This document shows positions 14,395-22,226 of a stretch of 37,620 nucleotides of DNA, one piece after another. The notes under the pieces are model-generated. The model saw nothing but the letters and a program-made list of their open reading frames with translations. It was not told where the DNA came from and did not search any database. The translations under genes and the position numbers were made by a program. The number at the start of each line of letters is the position of its first letter. The stretch's first letter is position 1. The DNA is from Neobacillus niacini NBRC 15566 (GTDB lineage Bacteria > Bacillota > Bacilli > Bacillales > Cytobacillaceae), in the NCBI RefSeq assembly GCF_001591505.1, contig NZ_BCVA01000051.1, forward strand, positions 1-37,620, in the 5' to 3' direction.

Positions 14395-16179
14395 ATGGCA
14401 CAACAAACAGAAAAAATTATTAAGGGCGGAAGCTTTTTAATAGATGATATTTCCTATGACCGCATATTAACACCTGAGGATTTTAACGAAGAGCAATTAA
14501 TGATTGCGAAAACAGCAGAAGACTTCATTGAAAAGGAAGTCCTTCCACAGTTAGAGCATCTCGAAAACCACGAATTTGATCGCACTGTAAAACTTTTAAA
14601 GCAAGCTGGTGATCTAGGGCTTTTAGCAGCAGATGTTCCTGAAGAGTATGACGGGCTAGGTCTAGATAAAGTAACCTCATCACTTGTAACGGAAAAAATG
14701 TCAAAGGCTGGCGGCTTTTCATTATCATATGGAGCGCATGTCGGTATCGGCTCATTGCCAATCGTTCTATTCGGGAACGAAGAGCAAAAGAAAAAATATT
14801 TACCTGCACTTGCTTCAGGTGAAAAGATTGCAGCTTATGCTTTAACGGAACCAGGTTCTGGTTCAGACGCTCTTGGTGCGAGAACAACAGCAAAACTGAA
14901 TGATGAAGGTACCCATTATATTCTTAATGGTGAAAAGCAATGGATTACCAATGCTGGTTTTGCGGATGTATTTGTTGTCTATACAAAAATTGATGGTGAA
15001 CACTTTACTGCATTTATTGTTGAAAGAGATTTCCCTGGCGTTTCTACAGGTGCGGAAGAAAAGAAAATGGGTATTAAGAGCTCCTCAACACGTACCCTTA
15101 TTCTAGAAGATGTACCTGTTCCTGTTGAAAACCTATTAGGGGAATATGGAAAAGGGCATGTCATCGCGTTTAATATCTTAAACATCGGGCGCTATAAATT
15201 AGCTGTTGGAGGTGTCGGCGGTTCTAAAAATGCATTTGAGCTGGCTGTTAAATATGCAAATGGCCGTAAACAATTTAACACACCGATCTCCCAATTCAAT
15301 TTGACCAAAGAAAAATTTGGTACGATGGCTTCTAAGATCTATGCTGCAGAAAGCTCTGTTTACCGTACCATTGGGCTTTATGAAGATAATCAAGGAAAGC
15401 TTACAACGGAAGAGCAGAAAGACATTAAATTAGTAGCAAATTCCATCGCTGAATATGCGATTGAATGCTCTGTTAATAAATTCTTCTGTAGTGAAGTTTT
15501 AGATTATGTTGTTGATGAAGGTGTCCAAATTCATGGCGGATATGGCTTCATGCAAGAGTATACCATCGAAAGAGCATACCGTGATTCACGTATTAATCGT
15601 ATTTTCGAAGGTACAAATGAAATTAACCGTCTACTAGTGCCCGGCACCTATATTAAGAAGGCGTTTAAAGGAGAACTTCCATTATTCCAAAAAGCCATGG
15701 CGCTTCAAGAAGAAATCATGATGTTAATGCCTGAAGAGCCAGGTGATGAGCCACTTGCTCAAGAGAAACATTTAGTAAGCAATGCGAAGAAAATTGGCTT
15801 GCTGGCTGCTGGGTTAGCTGCTCAAAAATTTGGTAAGGCACTAGAGAAAGAGCAAGAAATCTTATCTAATATTGCAGATATTGTTTCTAATGCTTATGCA
15901 ATGGAATCTGCACTGTTAAGAACTGAAAAAGCAATAGCCAAGACTGGTCTTGAGAAAAATAAACAAAAGCTTCTTTATACACAAATTTTCTGCCAAGAGG
16001 CTTTCAATGAAATTGAGCAGCATGCGAAAGAAACATTAGTTGCAACTGAACAAGGGGATACCCTCCGCATGCTCGTATCAGCACTTCGTAAATTAACTCG
16101 CCATACGCCAATCAATGTTATCGGTAAGAAACGTGAAGCAGCGGATGTTCTGATTGAAGCAGAACGCTATATCGTTTAA
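14395..16179 (+). CDS. fadE: Acyl-CoA dehydrogenase FadE
   Basis: FAD-dependent acyl-CoA dehydrogenase that opens each round of beta-oxidation by forming the trans-2-enoyl-CoA. At 594 residues it belongs to the long form (B. subtilis FadE/YusJ) with an extra C-terminal helical domain after the usual fold of about 400 residues. Visible motifs are YALTEPGSGSDALGA (about 148-162), GIKSSSTRT (226-234), QIHGGYGFMQEYTIERAYRD and IFEGTNEI with Glu405, the usual place of the catalytic base region. AGGGGG precedes the ATG. It is the last gene of the operon and is followed by a strong terminator. Electron acceptor ETF is not encoded in the window. Confidence 0.96.
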   Translation: MAQQTEKIIKGGSFLIDDISYDRILTPEDFNEEQLMIAKTAEDFIEKEVLPQLEHLENHEFDRTVKLLKQAGDLGLLAADVPEEYDGLGLDKVTSSLVTEKMSKAGGFSLSYGAHVGIGSLPIVLFGNEEQKKKYLPALASGEKIAAYALTEPGSGSDALGARTTAKLNDEGTHYILNGEKQWITNAGFADVFVVYTKIDGEHFTAFIVERDFPGVSTGAEEKKMGIKSSSTRTLILEDVPVPVENLLGEYGKGHVIAFNILNIGRYKLAVGGVGGSKNAFELAVKYANGRKQFNTPISQFNLTKEKFGTMASKIYAAESSVYRTIGLYEDNQGKLTTEEQKDIKLVANSIAEYAIECSVNKFFCSEVLDYVVDEGVQIHGGYGFMQEYTIERAYRDSRINRIFEGTNEINRLLVPGTYIKKAFKGELPLFQKAMALQEEIMMLMPEEPGDEPLAQEKHLVSNAKKIGLLAAGLAAQKFGKALEKEQEILSNIADIVSNAYAMESALLRTEKAIAKTGLEKNKQKLLYTQIFCQEAFNEIEQHAKETLVATEQGDTLRMLVSALRKLTRHTPINVIGKKREAADVLIEAERYIV

Positions 16180-16187
16180 TTGACCAG

Positions 16188-16227
16188 CTTTAGGCTCCCG
16201 GTGACTTTACGGGAGCCTAAAGTTTTT
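16188..16227 (+). terminator. Intrinsic terminator of the fad operon
   Basis: A perfect 13-bp stem (16188-16200 with 16210-16222, core TAGGCTCCCG / CGGGAGCCTA), 9-nt loop, then five Ts. Confidence 0.95.
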
Positions 16228-16282
16228 CTATATGATAAGCAGGATTTTTGCAGAATTAGTCGAAATTTTAAACTGAGGCGTT

Positions 16283-16310
16283 TTTACTTTTAATCCCGTT
16301 ATGTTACTAT
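16283..16310 (+). promoter_or_regulatory. Candidate promoter of yusI
   Basis: TTTACT (16283-16288), 16-bp spacer and TACTAT (16305-16310) preceded by TG at 16302-16303, an extended -10. The start codon is about 40 bp downstream of the expected start of transcription. Confidence 0.4.
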
Positions 16311-16356
16311 CAAAGTGACGATATATGTCATGAATGTTTTAGAGGAGGGTGGACCG

Positions 16357-16713
16357 TTGTCGCTTACTTTTTATTGGTATCCAAAATGTGGGACATGTCG
16401 AAATGCAAAGAAATGGTTAGATGCACATCATCTATCTTACAAAGAAATACATATTGTTGAAACTCCACCATCTCGCGCTGAACTTCAGGATATCTACGAA
16501 AAGAGCAACCTTGAGTTAAAGAAGTTCTTTAATACAAGCGGGCAAAAGTATCGTGAACTGGGTATTAAGGATAAAATACCCACTGCTTCTGAAGATGAGC
16601 TGCTAGATCTGTTAGCCTCAGATGGGATGTTAATCAAAAGACCATTAGTAACGGATGGAGAAAAAGTGACTGTTGGCTTTAAAGAAGATGAGTATGAGAA
16701 AATGTGGCTGTAA
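16357..16713 (+). CDS. yusI: ArsC/Spx family protein YusI
   Basis: Small cytoplasmic thioredoxin-fold protein (118 residues) of the ArsC/Spx/YffB family, close in length to B. subtilis YusI. A redox-type CGTC (residues 11-14) lies at the usual active-site place in FYWYPKCGTCRNAKKWLD, and the C-terminal IKRPLVTDGEKVTVGF segment matches the family. Whether it is an arsenate reductase, a thiol oxidoreductase or a regulator is not known. The start is TTG 16357, 7 nt after AGAGGAGGG (16341-16349); an in-frame ATG at 16315 would make 14 extra residues unlike the family and has no comparable site. It is followed by gcvH 74 bp later. Confidence 0.9.
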   Translation: MSLTFYWYPKCGTCRNAKKWLDAHHLSYKEIHIVETPPSRAELQDIYEKSNLELKKFFNTSGQKYRELGIKDKIPTASEDELLDLLASDGMLIKRPLVTDGEKVTVGFKEDEYEKMWL

Positions 16714-16745
16714 ACACAAAAAAAGTAATTAGGGTAGTATCAATC

Positions 16746-16764
16746 AATATCGATAAACGATATT
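16746..16764. other. Short inverted repeat upstream of gcvH
   Basis: AATATCG and CGATATT form a perfect 7-bp inverted repeat around a 5-nt AT loop, 24 bp before the gcvH start codon. It has no T run, so it is not a terminator. It could be an operator or a weak mRNA hairpin. Confidence 0.35.
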
Positions 16765-16787
16765 AGAAAATAATGGAGGGATTTTTA

Positions 16788-17171
16788 ATGACTACACCAA
16801 AGGAATTGCGTTATTCTGAAGAACATGAATGGGTAAAAGTTGAAGGAGAAACAGTTCGAGTGGGTATCACCCACTTTGCTCAATCTGAATTAGGAGACAT
16901 TGTTTTCGTTGAACTTCCTGAAGTGGGCGACGAAGTAACTGCTGATGAGCCATTTGGCAGCGTGGAATCCGTTAAGACAGTTTCGGAATTATATGCACCG
17001 GTAAGCGGAAAGGTTGTTGCCGTTAACGAAGATTTAAGTGACAGCCCTGAATTTGTAAATGAATCTCCATATGAAAAGGCATGGATGATTGTCGTTGAGC
17101 CTTCTGATAGCAGTGAAATGGAAAAACTTATGACAGCAGAACAATATGAAGCGATGATTAAAGAAGACTAG
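16788..17171 (+). CDS. gcvH: Glycine cleavage system protein H
   Basis: Lipoyl-carrying protein (127 residues) that shuttles the aminomethyl group between the P, T and L proteins of the glycine cleavage system; in Bacillus it is also the main entry point for lipoate, from which lipoyl groups are passed to 2-oxoacid dehydrogenases. The lipoylation lysine is Lys63 in GSVESVKTVSELYAP. ATG 16788 was chosen because GGAGGG (16775-16780) precedes it; the in-frame ATG at 16773 lies within that site. The P and T protein genes are not nearby, as in B. subtilis. Note lipA about 19 kb away in the same window, whose product builds the lipoyl group on this protein. Confidence 0.97.
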   Translation: MTTPKELRYSEEHEWVKVEGETVRVGITHFAQSELGDIVFVELPEVGDEVTADEPFGSVESVKTVSELYAPVSGKVVAVNEDLSDSPEFVNESPYEKAWMIVVEPSDSSEMEKLMTAEQYEAMIKED

Positions 17172-17178
17172 TTTTCGG

Positions 17179-17207
17179 AACACCTTGTTACGCAAGGTGT
17201 TTTTTTT
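17179..17207 (+). terminator. Intrinsic terminator of gcvH
   Basis: A perfect 9-bp stem AACACCTTG / CAAGGTGTT with a 5-nt loop, followed by a run of Ts. Confidence 0.93.
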
Positions 17208-17283
17208 ATGGGAAAAATTCGCACCTTGTATATTCTAAATCCAGGAGATACTATAATAAACTTTAAATAAAGGAGCTCTTGGA

Positions 17284-17523
17284 ATGACATTGAAACAGCA
17301 AAAGGTTGATGTGACAGATAGAGTAGTTGGAAAAATGAAAAACGGTGAAATGGAATTATTTCTTGATAACACGTCCATCGGTAAAATACAGTTACCAGGG
17401 GATATGACTTTTCAGTTAGATCAACAATTTCAAGTAGAACAGCGAAAAATTTACCAAAATGTAACCGTTACGGAACAGCCGGACGCAAAATATACAGATT
17501 GTGATGATGGTGGATGGTGTTAA
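17284..17523 (+). CDS. yusG: YusG-like small protein (DUF2553)
   Basis: A 79-residue soluble protein of unknown function. It starts with a short beta-rich segment (DRVVGKMKNGEMELFLDN) and ends in the conserved-looking TDCDDGGWC with two cysteines. Length, sequence style and position directly after gcvH and before yusF agree with B. subtilis YusG. ATAAAGGAG (17267-17274) precedes the ATG. A TATAAT at 17252-17257 may be its -10, although no good -35 was found at the right spacing. Confidence 0.82.
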   Translation: MTLKQQKVDVTDRVVGKMKNGEMELFLDNTSIGKIQLPGDMTFQLDQQFQVEQRKIYQNVTVTEQPDAKYTDCDDGGWC

Positions 17524-17652
17524 GCATAATCCTAAGCAAACACCTATTATCAAATAAACAATCATGGTATAGTTAATATATTCACACGTAATTAAATTTG
17601 TTGAATATGTTAACATCAAACAAATAATTCTCTTTCGTATAGGTGATGAATG

Positions 17653-18009
17653 ATGAATGACACGTATGGTGATAAAGTTCTGATTGTTGAAGGAAAATCA
17701 GATAAGAAAAAGGTAAAGAGTATCCTGAAGGAACCGATGGAGATTGTCTGTACCAATGGAACAATCAGTATGACAAAATTGGATGAGTTAATTGATACAC
17801 TCGAGGATAAAGAGGTTTATATCCTAGTGGACGCGGATGATGCAGGCGAAAAGCTTCGCAAGCAATTAAAAAGGGAATTCCCACAAGCCGAACATATTTA
17901 TATAGACAGAATGTACCGTGAAGTAGCAACTGCACCAGTGTACCATCTTGCCACAGTCCTTTTAGGTGCAAATATCGATGTTCATTCTGAATTTTTAGAA
18001 ATGGGTTAA
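17653..18009 (+). CDS. yusF: Small Toprim-domain protein YusF
   Basis: A 118-residue stand-alone Toprim domain, the metal-binding fold of topoisomerases, DnaG primases, OLD nucleases and RNase M5. The acidic signatures are visible: VEGKSDKKK (Glu13) and VDADDAG (Asp60 and Asp62). RNase M5-type proteins have the same core but are longer and act on 5S rRNA; this one corresponds to B. subtilis YusF, whose substrate is unknown. The second of two adjacent ATGs (17653) is preferred because AGGTG (17641-17645) is then well spaced; 17650 is possible. yusE starts 3 bp after its stop, so the two are probably coupled. Confidence 0.86.
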   Translation: MNDTYGDKVLIVEGKSDKKKVKSILKEPMEIVCTNGTISMTKLDELIDTLEDKEVYILVDADDAGEKLRKQLKREFPQAEHIYIDRMYREVATAPVYHLATVLLGANIDVHSEFLEMG

Positions 18010-18012
18010 AAA

Positions 18013-18321
18013 ATGAACGATTGGAACCTAGATGAAATATCATCATTCTTAAATAGTCATTCATCTGGACTTATATACTTCTATACGCCTTTATGCGGTA
18101 CTTGTCAGGTAGCGTCGAGAATGCTTCAAGTTATTGAAAATATGGTTGATGTAAAAATAGGGAAAATGAATCTGAACTTTTATCCGCAGCTAGCAGATAA
18201 GTTTCAAATTGAAAGTGTTCCCTGTCTGCTTTTTATTAAGAATGGAGAATTGGTTGAAATGATTTATGCATTCAACTCGGTTCCTTTCCTATATGAAAAA
18301 ATTAAACAGTTGTTACTATAA
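18013..18321 (+). CDS. yusE: Thioredoxin-like protein YusE
   Basis: A 102-residue thioredoxin-fold protein with a CGTC active site (residues 28-31) in FYTPLCGTC and the cis-proline strand SVPCLLFIKNGE. It lacks a signal peptide, so it should act in the cytoplasm as a thiol-disulfide oxidoreductase; the partner is unknown. CGTC rather than the CGPC of housekeeping thioredoxin suggests a different redox potential. It starts 3 bp after yusF with only a weak binding site, consistent with translational coupling, and is followed by a terminator. Corresponds to B. subtilis YusE. Confidence 0.88.
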   Translation: MNDWNLDEISSFLNSHSSGLIYFYTPLCGTCQVASRMLQVIENMVDVKIGKMNLNFYPQLADKFQIESVPCLLFIKNGELVEMIYAFNSVPFLYEKIKQLLL

Positions 18322-18349
18322 AACAGGTGCTGACGCGTCTGTTTTTTTT
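18321..18349 (+). terminator. Intrinsic terminator after yusE
   Basis: A 10-bp stem AAACAGGTGC / GCGTCTGTTT including two wobble pairs, with the tetraloop TGAC, followed by eight Ts in total. It begins on the last base of the stop codon. Confidence 0.85.
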
Positions 18350-18454
18350 AAAATTGTCATTTAAAGTAGAAATTTGTCGATGAGATTGTAAAGGAATCCG
18401 AGCCTGTTTACTTGAATATATAACAGAATGGAGTGTTAATCGGAGTGATGAAAA

Positions 18455-18814
18455 ATGGAGGAAATGATACAGATTTTCATTTCTGCTATCAAGAAACGCG
18501 GTCACGTTCTCAAGTTAATAGAAAAATTAGATGGGCTAAAAATAAAGCTGGTATGTGATGGTCAAGAAAACTTCCTCGTTTTTCATGAGGGAGAGGTTAC
18601 TTTATTTATTGATTATAACAGTAGGGCTGTTACATACGAAATCAGCGGTCAACGTGAGTCCATTTATGGCCTGCTTGAAGGAAAAGAGAAATTAAGAATT
18701 CTTATTAACAACGGACAGCTAAAAGTTAGAGCTCCATTTCGTACCATTTTACTTCTCGAATCAATCTTTTATTTAACCAAACCAGAGGAGCGCTATAAAA
18801 AATTTATTTCATAA
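18455..18814 (+). CDS. yusD: YusD-like protein, possible SCP2-type sterol-carrier fold
   Basis: A 119-residue protein without membrane segments. The segment EGKEKLRILINNGQLKVRAP is reminiscent of SCP2 (sterol carrier protein 2) domains, and the position after yusE agrees with B. subtilis YusD. Bound lipid, if any, is unknown. CGGAG (18441-18445) precedes the ATG by 9 nt. Only 18 bp separate its stop from the ATG of the metY-like gene and no terminator was seen, so the two are probably cotranscribed. Confidence 0.72.
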   Translation: MEEMIQIFISAIKKRGHVLKLIEKLDGLKIKLVCDGQENFLVFHEGEVTLFIDYNSRAVTYEISGQRESIYGLLEGKEKLRILINNGQLKVRAPFRTILLLESIFYLTKPEERYKKFIS

Positions 18815-18824
18815 AAATGAAGGA

Positions 18825-20150
18825 GTGTTAGTATGGGGGAAAATCAAAAGAATTATCGTTTCGAAACATTTGAGTGTTCATGGAGGGTTAGCTCCAGATC
18901 CAGTAACAGGTGCACGAGCTGTACCTATTTACCAAAATAATGCCTATCAATTTAAAAATACTGAACATGCTGCAAATCTTTTTGCGTTGAAAGAGAGCGG
19001 ATATATTTATACTCGGATCCACAACCCGACTACAACGGTTTTTGAAGAAAGAGTTGCCTTACTTGAAGGTGGAGTTGGCGCCCTAGCAGTTGCAAGCGGA
19101 ATGGCTGCCATTACCTTGGCAATTTTAAATATTGCTGAAGCAGGAGATGAAATTGTTTCAGCTTCTAATTTATATGGTGGAACCTACAACCTATTTGCCG
19201 TTACTCTTCCGAAATATGGAATAAAGGTAAAGTTTGTAGATCCCGAAGATCCAGAAAATTTCCGTGCGGCTATCACGGATAAAACAAAAGCTGTGTTTGG
19301 CGAGACGATTGGTAATCCGTCTTTAAGAATTCTTGATATTGAAAAAGTAGCTGAAATTGCCCATGAAGCAGGAGTTCCATTAATTATTGATAACACTTTT
19401 GCTACGCCTTACCTTTGCAGACCGATAGAATATGGTGCTGATATTGTTATCCATTCTGCAACAAAATGGCTTTTAGGTAATGGAACAACAACAGGCGGAA
19501 TTATTGTTGATGGAGGTAAGTTTGACTGGAATTCTCCGAAATTCCCCGGTTTTACTACTCCTGACCCAAGTTATCATGACCTCGTATATGCGGAAGCACT
19601 TGGTGCTGCAGCGTATATCGTTAAAGCACGCGTACAGTTATTACGTGACCTTGGACCTGCATTAAGCCCGCAAAATGCATTTCAATTCACCTTGGGTCTT
19701 GAAACACTTCACGTACGGATGAAAGAACATATTGCCAATACGAAAGAAGTTGTTGAATATTTAGTTAATCACCCCGCGGTAGAATGGGTATCATATCCAG
19801 GGCACAATTCTCATCCAGATCAAGATTTGGCAAGTAAGTATCTGCCAAAAGGCGCAGGTTCTATGATTGTATTTGGAATAAAAGGTGGAAGAGAAGCAGG
19901 AGCAAAATTAATTGACTCTATTACACTATTTGCGCACGTAGCGAATGTAGGTGATGCAAAGAGCTTAATTATCCATCCAGCTAGCACCACTCATCAACAG
20001 TTGGATGCAGAAGGACTAAAGGCTGCAGGAGTTTCTGAGGACTTAATTCGACTCTCTATAGGCATTGAAAATGTAGAGGACCTAATTGAAGACCTAGAAG
20101 CAGCGATTGAGAAGGCTACGGGTGTTGCTTCTTTAAAGGCAAAAGCTTAA
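18825..20150 (+). CDS. O-acetylhomoserine sulfhydrylase (MetY-like) with apparent N-terminal frameshift
   Basis: PLP enzyme of the Cys/Met metabolism family; by similarity it makes homocysteine from O-acetylhomoserine and sulfide. From LSVHGGLAPDPVTGARAVPIYQ to the end the frame is intact, with YTRIHNPTT, SGMAAITLA, DNTFATPYL and the PLP lysine in HSATKWLLGNG (Lys214 in this frame). The start is the problem. The good ribosome binding site AAGGAG (18820-18825) is followed 7 nt later by ATG 18833, which encodes MGENQKNYRFET, the expected N-terminus, but in the +2 frame relative to the rest. One extra T in the run 18869-18871 separates the two parts. The GTG at 18825 opens the long frame but lies inside the ribosome binding site and gives an unnatural N-terminus. 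The gene may be disrupted, or the extra base may be a sequencing error. Confidence 0.85.
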   Translation: MLVWGKIKRIIVSKHLSVHGGLAPDPVTGARAVPIYQNNAYQFKNTEHAANLFALKESGYIYTRIHNPTTTVFEERVALLEGGVGALAVASGMAAITLAILNIAEAGDEIVSASNLYGGTYNLFAVTLPKYGIKVKFVDPEDPENFRAAITDKTKAVFGETIGNPSLRILDIEKVAEIAHEAGVPLIIDNTFATPYLCRPIEYGADIVIHSATKWLLGNGTTTGGIIVDGGKFDWNSPKFPGFTTPDPSYHDLVYAEALGAAAYIVKARVQLLRDLGPALSPQNAFQFTLGLETLHVRMKEHIANTKEVVEYLVNHPAVEWVSYPGHNSHPDQDLASKYLPKGAGSMIVFGIKGGREAGAKLIDSITLFAHVANVGDAKSLIIHPASTTHQQLDAEGLKAAGVSEDLIRLSIGIENVEDLIEDLEAAIEKATGVASLKAKA

Positions 20151-20163
20151 TAAGTATTATCGA

Positions 20164-20178
20164 AATTTGTAGAAAATT
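20164..20178. promoter_or_regulatory. Candidate CodY box upstream of the metNPQ promoter
   Basis: AATTTGTAGAAAATT matches 13 of 15 positions of the CodY consensus AATTTTCWGAAAATT. It ends 3 bp before the -35 element. In AT-rich DNA such matches can occur by chance. Confidence 0.4.
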
Positions 20179-20181
20179 CCG

Positions 20182-20210
20182 TTGACACCTTTTTTTATCC
20201 ATGTTAAGAT
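20182..20210 (+). promoter_or_regulatory. SigA promoter of the riboswitch-metNPQ transcript
   Basis: A perfect TTGACA (20182-20187), a 17-bp spacer and TAAGAT (20205-20210). The expected start near 20217 leaves about 60 nt before the riboswitch core. Confidence 0.82.
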
Positions 20211-20273
20211 AATTTTTGTACTAAAATGATTGCTTTAATACATGAACGTATTAATTAAATACTGAATGATATA

Positions 20274-20430
20274 CTCTTATCAAGAGAGGTGGAGGGATGT
20301 GCCCGATGAAGCCCGGCAACCGTCAATTTATTGAAATGGTGCCAATTCACACAAAGCGAATGCTTTGGAAGATGGGAGAAAGGTCTTTTATTTATAATGC
20401 CTTTCTGCCTATTGCAGAAAGGCATTTTAA
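20274..20430 (+). promoter_or_regulatory. SAM (S-box, SAM-I) riboswitch with terminator
   Basis: The aptamer core is recognisable from the S-box signatures AGAGAGGTGGAGGGA, TGAAGCCCGGCAACC, TGGTGCCAATTC and the closing GATGGGAG; P1 pairs 20274-20281 with 20371-20378. Downstream, AATGCCTTTCTGC (20396-20408) and GCAGAAAGGCATT (20414-20426) form a perfect 13-bp terminator with a T-rich tail. AGAAAGG (20377-20383), which overlaps the 3' arm of P1, can pair with CCTTTCT (20400-20406) as an antiterminator. High SAM should stabilise P1, free the terminator and shut off metNPQ. Confidence 0.96.
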
Positions 20431-20526
20431 TTTTTCTAATATAAGAATGTTTTTCTAAAAACAGTCAAACCCTATACTGAAGCGTATTGCAATTATTATT
20501 TTATTGGATAAGAAGTAGGTGATGAA

Positions 20527-21552
20527 ATGATTTCTATAAAAGATGTCCGAAAAGTTTTTCCTTCTAAACAGGGACAGTTAAAAGCTGTTGATGATGTAAA
20601 TTTAGACGTTAAAGAGGGAGAAATTTTTGGAGTGATCGGATATAGTGGCGCTGGAAAAAGTACCTTAATCCGAATGCTGAATGGACTAGAGCTGCCGACA
20701 GAAGGATCTGTTACCGTTGCTGGCCGTGTTATTTCAAAAATTAAGGGCAGTGAACTTCGAAAAGCACGTCAAGAAATAAGTATGATATTTCAGCATTTTA
20801 ATTTGCTTTGGTCAAGAACAGTTAGCGAGAATATCGCATTTCCTTTGGAAATAGCAGGTGTAGGCGGATCAGAAAGACAAAAAAGAGTAAAAGAATTGAT
20901 TCATTTAGTGGGTCTTGAAGGCCGAGAAAATGCTTACCCCTCCCAGCTAAGCGGAGGTCAAAAACAGCGTGTGGGAATTGCACGGGCACTGGCCAACAAT
21001 CCAAAAGTACTTCTTTGCGATGAAGCAACTTCAGCCCTAGATCCTCAAACCACGGACGCTATATTGGATTTATTGGTAGATATCAATAAGAGGCTTGGAT
21101 TAACGATTGTGTTGATTACTCATGAAATGCATGTCATTCGTAAAATCTGTCATCGGGTTGCAGTTATGGAAAGTGGTAGAATTGTTGAGCTTGGACAGGT
21201 GTTAGAGGTATTTAAAAACCCTCAACAGCAGATTACAAAACGGTTTGTTCAACAAGTTACCGAGCCTGAAGAAACAAAAGAAACAGCTGAACATTTGTTA
21301 GAACGCTATCAATCAGGTAAAGTTGTTCAATTATCCTTTATTGGCGATTCAGTCGAGCAACCGTTAATCACGAATTTAATCCGTCAAAATAATGTTACAG
21401 TCAATATTTTGCAGGGGAAAATTTCGCAAACGCAAAGTGGTTCCTATGGGACTCTCTTTATCCACCTTGATGGCAGTGAACAAGAGGTTATCAAGGCAGT
21501 GGATTACATTCGCTCCCAGCAAGTCGGCGTGGAGGTGATTAGTAATGGCTAA
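20527..21552 (+). CDS. metN: Methionine ABC transporter ATPase MetN
   Basis: ATPase of the high-affinity methionine importer (341 residues). Walker A GYSGAGKST (38-46), Q-loop (IFQHFNLL), signature LSGGQKQR, Walker B VLLCDEATSALD and switch ITHEMHV are all present. After residue about 265 it has a C-terminal NIL domain, which in MetN senses methionine and gives transinhibition. AGGTGA precedes the ATG. It is the first gene behind the S-box riboswitch and overlaps metP by 8 bp. Corresponds to B. subtilis MetN (YusC). Confidence 0.96.
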   Translation: MISIKDVRKVFPSKQGQLKAVDDVNLDVKEGEIFGVIGYSGAGKSTLIRMLNGLELPTEGSVTVAGRVISKIKGSELRKARQEISMIFQHFNLLWSRTVSENIAFPLEIAGVGGSERQKRVKELIHLVGLEGRENAYPSQLSGGQKQRVGIARALANNPKVLLCDEATSALDPQTTDAILDLLVDINKRLGLTIVLITHEMHVIRKICHRVAVMESGRIVELGQVLEVFKNPQQQITKRFVQQVTEPEETKETAEHLLERYQSGKVVQLSFIGDSVEQPLITNLIRQNNVTVNILQGKISQTQSGSYGTLFIHLDGSEQEVIKAVDYIRSQQVGVEVISNG

Positions 21553-22210
21553 CTTTACAGAAATAGTAAAGTGGACTCAATTATTAGAAGCCACACGTGA
21601 AACCCTTTATATGACTACTATCTCAGTCCTCGTTACATTTATTTTAGGATTAGTACTAGGTCTGCTGTTATTTCTAACGGATAAAGGTAATTTGTGGGAA
21701 AACAGAGGTATAAATGTTATTATTGCTGGATTTGTAAATATTTTCAGATCCATACCGTTCATTATCTTAATAGTATTATTAATTCCTTTTACTAAATTAT
21801 TGGTTGGAACCATGCTAGGTGCAAATGCGGCGCTTCCTGCCTTAATTATTGGAGCAGCACCTTTTTACGCTAGAATGGTGGAAATTGCTCTTAGAGAAAT
21901 CGATAAAGGTGTTATTGAAGCCTCACAATCAATGGGAGCAACACATAGCCAGATTATTTTTAAAGTATTAATTCCAGAATCTTTGCCTGCCTTAATATCA
22001 GGGCTAACCGTTACAGCTATTTCGTTAGTAAGTTTCACCGCAATGGCTGGGGTAATTGGAGCAGGGGGACTTGGCCATTTTGCCTACCTAGAAGGTTTTC
22101 AGCGCAATAGACCGCTCGTTACGTTAGTTGCAACAATTGCCATTTTAATTTTGGTTTTTATCATCCAATTTATTGGGGATTATTTTACAAAAAAAACAGA
22201 TAAACGATAA
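21545..22210 (+). CDS. metP: Methionine ABC transporter permease MetP (MetI family)
   Basis: Membrane subunit of the methionine importer, 221 residues with five to six hydrophobic helices. The EAA-type coupling loop is visible around EASQSMGATHSQIIFKVLIPESLP. GGAG in the metN coding region precedes its ATG, and the genes overlap by 8 bp, so subunit production is coupled. The usual name in Bacillus is metP (YusB) and in E. coli metI. Confidence 0.95.
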   Translation: MANFTEIVKWTQLLEATRETLYMTTISVLVTFILGLVLGLLLFLTDKGNLWENRGINVIIAGFVNIFRSIPFIILIVLLIPFTKLLVGTMLGANAALPALIIGAAPFYARMVEIALREIDKGVIEASQSMGATHSQIIFKVLIPESLPALISGLTVTAISLVSFTAMAGVIGAGGLGHFAYLEGFQRNRPLVTLVATIAILILVFIIQFIGDYFTKKTDKR

Positions 22211-22226
22211 CAGGAGGAGTTAGATT

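Noticed and set aside
20274..20430. T-box leader before metN
   Set aside because: The conserved elements and the closing helix are those of the S-box; no T-box sequence or specifier loop was seen.
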